Origin: JASKKU01 sp964416905 | GTDB lineage: Archaea; Nanobdellota; Nanobdellia; Woesearchaeales; JASKKU01 | Length of the DNA stretch: 64,000 nucleotides | NCBI GenBank assembly: GCA_964416905.1 | Contig: CAYQFL010000002.1 | Coordinates: forward strand, 1 to 64,000 | Direction: 5' to 3' | Part shown: positions 58,523 to 64,000 of the stretch, in pieces | How the letters are laid out: each line of letters starts with the position of its first letter | How positions within the stretch are numbered: position 1 is the first letter of the stretch | Program-made: the position numbers and the translations under genes | The notes under the pieces: model-generated | What the model was told of the DNA's origin: nothing | The model's input: only the letters and a program-made list of their open reading frames with translations | Databases searched by the model: none

Positions 58523-58753
58523 TTAAAGAAGTTTTATGTTCTCTGCACCCTTTGGTACAGCAACGTACTTAATTCTCTTCTTAGCAGATTCTTTTCTGCT
58601 TGGTAAATATGATATCTTTACAACTTTCTTTCCTTTTCTTGTTGTTGGTTTCGCACTCTCAAGCACTACTTTAATTGCTCTATCTGGAACCAAAACTTGC
58701 TTTGCCCTTCTTTTGCCATTTAAGGTATATTTTAAGATTTTTTTCTTTGCCAT
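58523..58753 (-). CDS. Small basic protein, unknown
   Basis: This 76-residue beta-rich protein is highly basic (MAKKKILKYTLNGKRRAKQV, RKGKKVVKISYLPSRKESAK), with strands around RIKYVAVPKGAENIKLL. Composition suggests nucleic-acid or ribosome binding. It precedes parA on the same strand and could be a DNA-binding partner, but nothing in the sequence proves this. It has no ribbon-helix-helix pattern of the SegB type. Confidence 0.65.
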   Translation of the reverse strand: MAKKKILKYTLNGKRRAKQVLVPDRAIKVVLESAKPTTRKGKKVVKISYLPSRKESAKKRIKYVAVPKGAENIKLL

Positions 58754-58886
58754 ATTTTACCACCGCAAAATATCTTTTTCTATAGCTATTTTTGGAAAGC
58801 TATTATTTAAAGTTTTCGCTTTTTTTTGTTGCTTCTTGAATGTGGTTTTTTAAAACGCTCGACAGAACTAGACGCTTTTTTATTCT

Positions 58887-59171
58887 TCAATCCAAACCCA
58901 TAGTTTCTTTAAATGTCTTTACTTTGATCAAGTTATCTAAGAAATCACGCCCTTTATCAGTAATAATTAAGTACTTTCTATCGTTCTTTTTTATAAAATC
59001 GACATAATCTTTTTTTACTAAATCTTCCAAGTAATTTTTCATCAGTTTATAGGATAGATTCGCCTTAGTCATTAGCTGGGTTTGCTTGATTCGGCCACTT
59101 CTATTTAAGATGGTTAGCAAGATGTCATAAAGGATTTCTTCTTGCGTTCTTTTACTTCTTCTGTTCATCAT
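58887..59171 (-). CDS. Winged-helix regulator
   Basis: This 94-residue archaeal winged helix has RTQEEILYDILLTILNRSGR, TQLMTKANLSYKLMKNYLED and DRKYLIITDKGRDFLDNLIK: the Sso10a-like/PadR-like one-domain class with a C-terminal helix for dimerisation. Its start overlaps the stop of the upstream multi-pass membrane gene (59168-59171), so the pair is translationally coupled and may form a sensor-regulator unit. The target is unknown. Confidence 0.88.
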   Translation of the reverse strand: MMNRRSKRTQEEILYDILLTILNRSGRIKQTQLMTKANLSYKLMKNYLEDLVKKDYVDFIKKNDRKYLIITDKGRDFLDNLIKVKTFKETMGLD

Positions 59172-59872
59172 TTTTCTTTTTTAATCTTTAATTCTCTTAC
59201 ACTAAAATGGACTAACACGTATGAAAAAAGCAACAGCACGAATCCAAAAAGTTCTAAGATTCCGGCACTAACATACAACCCTGGATGAAATGTTAAAAAG
59301 AGCATTTGACTCATCATTAAACTGAGGAATGCTGTCAAAACAAGTTTTTGGTTTAGTCTTTTTCGCTCTGTTTTTTTAAGATAAAAATAACTTATCTCTG
59401 CAAGTAAAATAGCGCTAGTTAAATGGAAAACGTAAGGGACTATTGATGAAACATAAGTCACTATCGTTATAAAATAAACCATTAAAGCCATGTGCTTCTT
59501 TTCTTCACTTTGTGTGATTAAGAAATATACTCCGACTAATCCGAGCAGGAATAGAACTCTACTTGTAAAATCGATGATGGGAACTAAATTAATTATAGCT
59601 AAACTTGTGTACTTCACCTCTAGAGAACCAATTAAAAGTTGCCTCTCAAATGGAAAATAGAGATTAATATTCCTAAAAGCTTTTATGAAATAAGATGCGG
59701 CAATTAACAGAAACGAAACGAATAACCATTTAGTTTTTTGATCATTTGTCATTTTGGTAGCTTTGTATGCGAACAATGCAATTAGTAAGAACACAAGCAC
59801 TCCAAAATACTCAAAGACACAATCAAATCCTCTAAACCACGGTGGAGATATTATAAGTGTAGGTATTGCCAT
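59168..59872 (-). CDS. Seven-helix membrane protein, unknown (paired with a winged-helix gene)
   Basis: The 234 residues have about seven membrane segments, starting with VFEYFGVLVFLLIALFAYKA and ending LFGFVLLLFSYVLVHFSVRE. Conserved features include an FXPGL-like FLTFHPGLYVSAG loop. The topology matches sensor-like 7TM proteins that lack enzymatic domains. Coupling to the downstream regulator suggests a signalling function, which is inference. Confidence 0.72.
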   Translation of the reverse strand: MAIPTLIISPPWFRGFDCVFEYFGVLVFLLIALFAYKATKMTNDQKTKWLFVSFLLIAASYFIKAFRNINLYFPFERQLLIGSLEVKYTSLAIINLVPIIDFTSRVLFLLGLVGVYFLITQSEEKKHMALMVYFITIVTYVSSIVPYVFHLTSAILLAEISYFYLKKTERKRLNQKLVLTAFLSLMMSQMLFLTFHPGLYVSAGILELFGFVLLLFSYVLVHFSVRELKIKKEK

Positions 59873-59956
59873 TTTTTACAACCCTTTTTAAAGAAAAAGC
59901 TTTTTAGATTATAAAAAGCTTATGAAACTTTTCAAGAAACATTCTTGGGATTTTTA

Positions 59957-60601
59957 TTACAATAATTCAGCTCTTTTCTTTTTGATTAAGACCTCAGCGA
60001 TTTTCTTTGGTAGTTTAACTATATCATCTTCTATAAAGGGTCCATAAATTTTTAGGTCGGGCCCAATGAATTTAGGTACGGGGTTTAGAATTCTAATCAT
60101 GAGATATTTTTCCTCATCCTCTTTTTCCTCACTTTTGTTTTCATTAACGCTTTTGCTCGGTTGAGATGTATACTTGACTTTTGAGAATGTCATAAGGTTT
60201 TCAATTACTCCAGAATGATATTCTTTTAAATGGTTTAAAAAATTGTTAAAAAGCAACCTTTCCTCATCCAGCATGTTTTCAACATCTGAACTTTGGCTTT
60301 TAGTTTTAACAGAAATAATAGCTAAATCGGATATTTTTTTGATTCTCCGTTCAATTATTTCTTTGATTATTGATTTAAGATTGTTAAGCTCTCTTAAACC
60401 TTTTTCCTTATCAGCAGAGATAAAGATATCTTCAGTATTATTCTTAAACAAGAACTCGTATTTCTGCTTCATATATTTTAAGACGTCATCAAAGAACGTT
60501 TTTGGCAGTTTTTGAAGAGTAAGATTCTTCTTCTCACTTCGTAAAATGTCAAAAAGGCTTTCATAAGTTATTTTTATCTCATCATCATTTTGCTCATCCA
60601 T
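59957..60601 (-). CDS. gins51: GINS complex subunit, Gins51 type
   Basis: This is a replication-fork scaffold of the CMG helicase. The 214 residues contain the helical A domain (about 5-140: SLFDILRSEKKNLTLQKLPK, EERLLFNNFLNHLKEYHSGV). A charged linker (about 150-165) and the small C-terminal B domain follow (MIRILNPVPKFIGPDLKIYG, EDDIVKLPKKIAEVLIKKKR). The A-then-B order with B at the C-terminus marks the Gins51 (Sld5/Psf1-like) type. It lies 50 kb from mcm. Confidence 0.92.
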   Translation of the reverse strand: MDEQNDDEIKITYESLFDILRSEKKNLTLQKLPKTFFDDVLKYMKQKYEFLFKNNTEDIFISADKEKGLRELNNLKSIIKEIIERRIKKISDLAIISVKTKSQSSDVENMLDEERLLFNNFLNHLKEYHSGVIENLMTFSKVKYTSQPSKSVNENKSEEKEDEEKYLMIRILNPVPKFIGPDLKIYGPFIEDDIVKLPKKIAEVLIKKKRAELL

Positions 60602-60698
60602 ACTCTTTAAGTAGTAACTGTTGTTTTTTAAGTTTTTTATTTTTCTTTTGAAAAATCCTTAATATAAGCAAGAATCAACGATTTTAACGTTTAATTTA

Positions 60699-61310
60699 TC
60701 ATAACTCAAGGATTTTTCCTGTTTTACCAACATTTATTACCGTTGTATTGCCAATTTTTTCTTCAATCCCTGTAGCCTCATGCACATGGGAGCACACAAC
60801 TAAATCAGGCTGGAACTCCTTTATTATCTTCTCTAAAGCAATACTGCCTTTGAAGAATTTAGAGAAATTTTCTATCTTTGAACCTGAAGGATGAACATGG
60901 CTGACGACAACCCTTTTCTTAATATTCTTGTAATTCTTGATTTTGGTTAAATTATTCTTTAGAATCTCAAAAGCGACTTCTTCAGAGAACGGAAATGGCC
61001 CAACATTAGCGCCACCTAAGCCTGTTAAAGCAACATTGTTGTAAGTTACAACCTTGCCGTGTAAATCAATCAACTTATAAAGTTCGCTTAAGAACTCAGC
61101 AGTAGCGTCTGATTCATGGTTGCCTCTAACGAACATCGTTTTTAGATTTCTCTTAACGAATTCATATAGAGTGCCTGGAAAAAAAGTGTCAAAATGAGTT
61201 ATGTCCCCACAGATTAATACTAAATCAACATTTTCTTTCTCAGCCTTTTCAGCTAACTGCTTAGATAAAGATACATCTCCGTGTATGTCGCCAAAAGCTA
61301 AAACTTTCAT
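60699..61310 (-). CDS. Metallophosphoesterase
   Basis: This 203-residue calcineurin-like enzyme has the full metal set FGDIHGD, LICGDITHFD, FVRGNHESD, VVSHVHPSG and VVCSHVHEATG. It resembles archaeal YfcE/MJ0912-type phosphodiesterases; the substrate is unknown. It shares the fold with the gene at 39738-40334 but is only distantly similar. It is 28 bp downstream of the sua5 gene and may share its transcript. Confidence 0.92.
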   Translation of the reverse strand: MKVLAFGDIHGDVSLSKQLAEKAEKENVDLVLICGDITHFDTFFPGTLYEFVKRNLKTMFVRGNHESDATAEFLSELYKLIDLHGKVVTYNNVALTGLGGANVGPFPFSEEVAFEILKNNLTKIKNYKNIKKRVVVSHVHPSGSKIENFSKFFKGSIALEKIIKEFQPDLVVCSHVHEATGIEEKIGNTTVINVGKTGKILEL

Positions 61311-61338
61311 TTTACAGAATAAAAATAATTAAAAGAGA

Positions 61339-61908
61339 TTATCTCCTTAAAAAGACAGGCTCTCCTTTTGATAGGTCTACTACAATTGAAGGCCTTCTTA
61401 ACATAATATCATGATGTATAAAATAATGTATGTTATCCACATGAATCTTCTCAAGGTCTTCTGGTCCTTCTATTATGGAACCTTCACTTCTCGTAGCTGC
61501 TGTAGATACAAAAGGATGATTTAGCTGCGAAACAAACCTGGAAATCCAATGATTTGGTAGTCTTATACCAACAGTATCTCTTCCTTTATTTACCTCAGGA
61601 GATATTGCTTCTTTATTTTTTAATTTAAGAATTAAAGTAAAAGGACCAGGTAGTTTTTTAAGCCACTCTTCAGCTAATTTGTTAACTTCACAGTTCTGAT
61701 AAACCCACTCCAAGTTAGGCACTATGATTGAGAACGGATTCTCAGTTTGTTTTATCTCACGAATTCGTCTTACAGGTTCATCTTCAGTTGCAATTGCACC
61801 AATCCCAAAAATGGTGTCTGTTGGATGTATAAACAGTTTACCATCAAGGATCTCTTTTATGAAGATATGCGGTTTTAGTTCGACTTCTTCTTTAGTAACA
61901 ATTTGCAT
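61339..61908 (-). CDS. sua5: Threonylcarbamoyl-AMP synthase (YrdC/Sua5 family)
   Basis: This enzyme makes threonylcarbamoyl-AMP for the tRNA t6A37 modification. The 189 residues cover the YrdC domain only: FIHPTDTIFGIGAIATEDE at about 31-49, KQTENPFSIIVPNLEW, LPGPFTLILKLKNKEAIS, VGIRLPNHW and the STAATRSEG strand. The KRXXXXP-like substrate motif reads REIKQTENPF. The C-terminal Sua5 domain is absent. The KEOPS partners are not in this window. Confidence 0.93.
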   Translation of the reverse strand: MQIVTKEEVELKPHIFIKEILDGKLFIHPTDTIFGIGAIATEDEPVRRIREIKQTENPFSIIVPNLEWVYQNCEVNKLAEEWLKKLPGPFTLILKLKNKEAISPEVNKGRDTVGIRLPNHWISRFVSQLNHPFVSTAATRSEGSIIEGPEDLEKIHVDNIHYFIHHDIMLRRPSIVVDLSKGEPVFLRR

Positions 61909-62000
61909 TTCTAAAAAGGAGTATTCAGGTTTCAGTTAAAAAGTTTTCCGTATTGTTGCTAAGTTTTAAGTTGAGAGCTTTTAAACTGCTTAGTAAAATA

Positions 62001-62010
62001 TTTAAACATC
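62001..62010 (+). promoter_or_regulatory. TATA box of the RNase P RNA gene
   Basis: TTTAAACATC, preceded by AAAATA, lies about 26-30 bp upstream of the RNase P RNA 5' end. Confidence 0.5.
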
Positions 62011-62033
62011 TATAGTTATTTACTTATAGAAAA

Positions 62034-62312
62034 GATGGCCAGTGCACTCTCGGGGTATTCCTGAGGAAAGTCCGCCCATCGCTAACGGAGGCCTTCCAAA
62101 GAAGGATGCTTCACAGGCATAGCTCTTGGACAGAAACAAAACCGCCTGAAAAACAGGATGAGGTTCCCGAAGCTCTTTTCAAGAGCGAGATAACGAACCG
62201 ACGTTTTTTCAGGAAAGGGTTAAACTCCAAGCTCCTCCGATGCAAGGTTGAACCGCAAAGTTGAATGTGCACACACTCGTTTATGAGTGACAGAAGGCGG
62301 CTTATGGCCATC
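62034..62312 (+). ncRNA. rnpB: RNase P RNA
   Basis: This catalytic RNA removes tRNA 5' leaders. Conserved core regions are present: CTGAGGAAAGTCCGCCC (about 62061-62077, CR I) and ACAGAAGGCGGCTTATGGCC (about 62290-62309, CR V). The 5' GATGGCCA pairs with the 3' TGGCCATC to close helix P1 and sets the ends. The 279-nt length is typical for archaea. A T-rich tract directly after 62312 may terminate transcription. The Rpp30 protein is at 3908-4486. Confidence 0.96.
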
Positions 62313-62431
62313 TTTTCCTTTTCACTTTCTTTATAACTTTCTTCATATTTTTACGTTTTTTAGCAAAGTTTAAACAACTCCTTTTGAGAAGTAACATATG
62401 TTTTTAAATTACTCTTGCTTGTTGCTATGTA

Positions 62432-63391
62432 ATGGATCCAGAAGTCTTTTTGAAAGTTGAAGACTTGAATGTCGCTTTAAACGATAACCTTATTTTGAAA
62501 GATATTGACCTTAAAGTATACAAATCCGAGATTCTTAGCTTTGTTGGTGTTTCAGGTTCTGGTAAGACGACTTTGCTTATGACGCTTTTAGGGTTGATAA
62601 AACCCGTTGGCGGTGACATATTCTTTGCTCACAAGACTAAAAAAGGCACAGTTTTTAAGTCAATATTTGACCATTTGGATTACTTTAGGTCCCATGTAGG
62701 TTTTTCAACCCAAGAGTCCTCTTTTTATAGAAAACTGAGTATCCAAGAAAACTTGGAATTCTTTGGCTCTATGTATTCGTTACCTTATGATGTTCTTAAA
62801 CAGAGAATTGCGATTTTACTAGATCTGTTTGAGCTTAAAAATCACAGAGATAAAATTGCTGAGGAATTGTCTGGCGGTATGAAAAAGAGGTTAGATTTGG
62901 CCATCTCACTCATACACAACCCCTTAATCTTGATACTTGATGAACCTACTGCAGAATTAGACCCTGTGCTTAGAAAAGAGATGTGGTATTTTATTAAGAA
63001 GATAAATGAAAGGGGCAAGACGATTCTTTTAAGCTCGCATTTTATTAATGATATGGAATCATTAGCTGACAGAATTGCAGTCCTTTCAGATAATCAAATA
63101 GCCCTCATAGGAACACCTTCAGAAATTAGAGAGGGTATGGGTCTATCAGACCAGGTTGTTATTGAAACAACTCCAGGGAACTATGATAACCTGCTAAAAA
63201 TCTTTTATAATCACAAAAAAATCGGTTTGCGTAACCATAAGATAAGTATGAATCATTTGACACTTTTGGTTAACGATAGTCATTCAGCTTTAGTTGAGAT
63301 CATCAAGATTTTAGAAAACAGTTCAGAAAAAATAATTAACCTTGAATTAAGAAAACCACCTTTAGAAGAGTTGTTTGAAATGTTGCCCTGA
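62432..63391 (+). CDS. ABC transporter ATP-binding protein (ABC-2 export type)
   Basis: This 319-residue ATPase has Walker A GVSGSGKTT (about 39-47), Q-loop STQESSF (about 91), signature LSGGMKKR (about 145-152), Walker B LILILDEPTAE (about 163-173) and switch SSHFI. The last 90 residues form the extra domain of the CcmA/DrrA-like exporters. The permease gene follows 23 bp later. The substrate is unknown; lipids, drugs or surface components are possible. Confidence 0.95.
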   Translation: MDPEVFLKVEDLNVALNDNLILKDIDLKVYKSEILSFVGVSGSGKTTLLMTLLGLIKPVGGDIFFAHKTKKGTVFKSIFDHLDYFRSHVGFSTQESSFYRKLSIQENLEFFGSMYSLPYDVLKQRIAILLDLFELKNHRDKIAEELSGGMKKRLDLAISLIHNPLILILDEPTAELDPVLRKEMWYFIKKINERGKTILLSSHFINDMESLADRIAVLSDNQIALIGTPSEIREGMGLSDQVVIETTPGNYDNLLKIFYNHKKIGLRNHKISMNHLTLLVNDSHSALVEIIKILENSSEKIINLELRKPPLEELFEMLP

Positions 63392-63414
63392 TTTTATGAA
63401 ACTCTAATTGAAAA

Positions 63415-64000
63415 ATGATACGAACAATCTTTGAAGTTATCAAAAAGGATTTGAAGTTGTTGATGAGGAGTAAGTTTTCCTCATTAGTGATTTTGCTCAC
63501 CCCTCTTTTGATTATTTTGATAACTGGAGTTGCTTTGGAGAACCAAACAAATTTTTACATAACTGTAGGAACTTACTCTCAAAGTTATTCTCACCTTTCA
63601 AAATCATACATCTCAAACTTAGAATCAAACTCAGTTATTGTTGAATATTTTGATTCAGAGCAAGAATGTATTGATGCTGTTAAAATAGGCAAAGTACATG
63701 CTTGCGTTGTCTTCTCACCAGATTTAAGGATAGAGGAAAAATATAACGGTTTTATTAGATTTTATGTTGACTATTCTCATCTTAACTTAGCTTGGATTAT
63801 CAAAGATTTATTGTTTACAAGTGCCGAGCAAGAGAGCAAAGAAATCTCTCAAAACCTAATTGATGACTTAATCTCAGTTGTTGAATTAACTAACGAGAAT
63901 GTCGATAAAGAAAAGGCTGAGCTAACTAACCTTGCAACAAGCAATGATAAGCTCTCAAGTATATTCTCAACACTTTATTCATATATCTCTGTTTTGCATC
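63415..64000 (+). CDS. ABC-2 type permease (partial, runs off window)
   Basis: This open frame starts at ATG 63415 (MIRTIFEVIKKDLKLLMRSK) and continues without a stop to the window end, giving 195 residues. The first membrane helix (SSLVILLTPLLIILITGVAL) follows a basic N-terminus, then a large extracytoplasmic domain begins (NFYITVGTYSQSYSHLSKSY) with a long helical stretch near the edge. This is the usual plan of ABC-2 permeases with a big loop after helix 1. It pairs with the ATPase upstream. Confidence 0.88.
   Translation, partial: MIRTIFEVIKKDLKLLMRSKFSSLVILLTPLLIILITGVALENQTNFYITVGTYSQSYSHLSKSYISNLESNSVIVEYFDSEQECIDAVKIGKVHACVVFSPDLRIEEKYNGFIRFYVDYSHLNLAWIIKDLLFTSAEQESKEISQNLIDDLISVVELTNENVDKEKAELTNLATSNDKLSSIFSTLYSYISVLH

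Overview
The window reads as a low-GC, gene-dense archaeal chromosome segment. TBP, MCM, Orc1/Cdc6, both subunits of the D-family polymerase, a GINS subunit, Hjc, two histone-fold proteins, aIF1A, aIF2-beta, eS17, NMD3, Nre, Rpp30, archaeal SRP RNA and archaeal RNase P RNA are all present. Promoters have TATA boxes about 25-30 bp before the start codon, so many transcripts are probably leaderless. The many small membrane and coiled-coil proteins of unknown function suggest a DPANN lineage (Woesearchaeota/Pacearchaeota-like). That placement is inference. I see no insertion sequence, CRISPR array, prophage or rRNA operon.

Layout. 1-900: an operon of three small HxsD-like proteins, the last cut by the window edge. 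1027-6437: SRP RNA, eS17, an Lrp-type regulator, tRNA-Asn, ferredoxin, Rpp30, and a sulfur-carrier/TtuA tRNA-thiolation pair. 6592-20544: an information-processing island with tbp, mcm, an RPA32-like gene, a clear oriC (two inverted ORB boxes around an AT-rich stretch), orc1, polB, polC, aIF2-beta, a histone and hjc. 20550-27533: Nudix, glycosyltransferase, NMD3, polyprenol-kinase-like, CCA enzyme, tRNA-Val, SufT-like, RNase Z and an intron-containing tRNA-Trp. 27578-34091: a three-gene operon of very large secreted proteins. 34212-41066: tRNA-Thr, AsnRS, MoxR/vWA pair, DUF192, and a coiled-coil winged-helix gene preceded by a helically phased GAGACT repeat array that holds a third ORB-like box. 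41075-50169: a secreted Ig-repeat protein, permuted GTPase, histone, aIF1A, CRM protein, Kef-type antiporter, and three paralogous membrane proteins facing two coiled-coil proteins. 50258-64000: Elp3, HIT, LspA, unknown membrane genes, Nre, GT2, ParA, a GINS subunit, Sua5/YrdC, RNase P RNA, and an ABC exporter whose permease runs off the edge.

How it fits together. Replication genes cluster around the origin, with mcm and rpa on one side and orc1, polD and hjc on the other. tRNA maturation is strongly represented (RNase P RNA, Rpp30, RNase Z, CCA enzyme, TtuA with carrier, Elp3, Sua5, AsnRS). The unexplained parts are the HxsD-like operon, the GAGACT/ORB region, the secreted-protein operon and the triplicated membrane genes.
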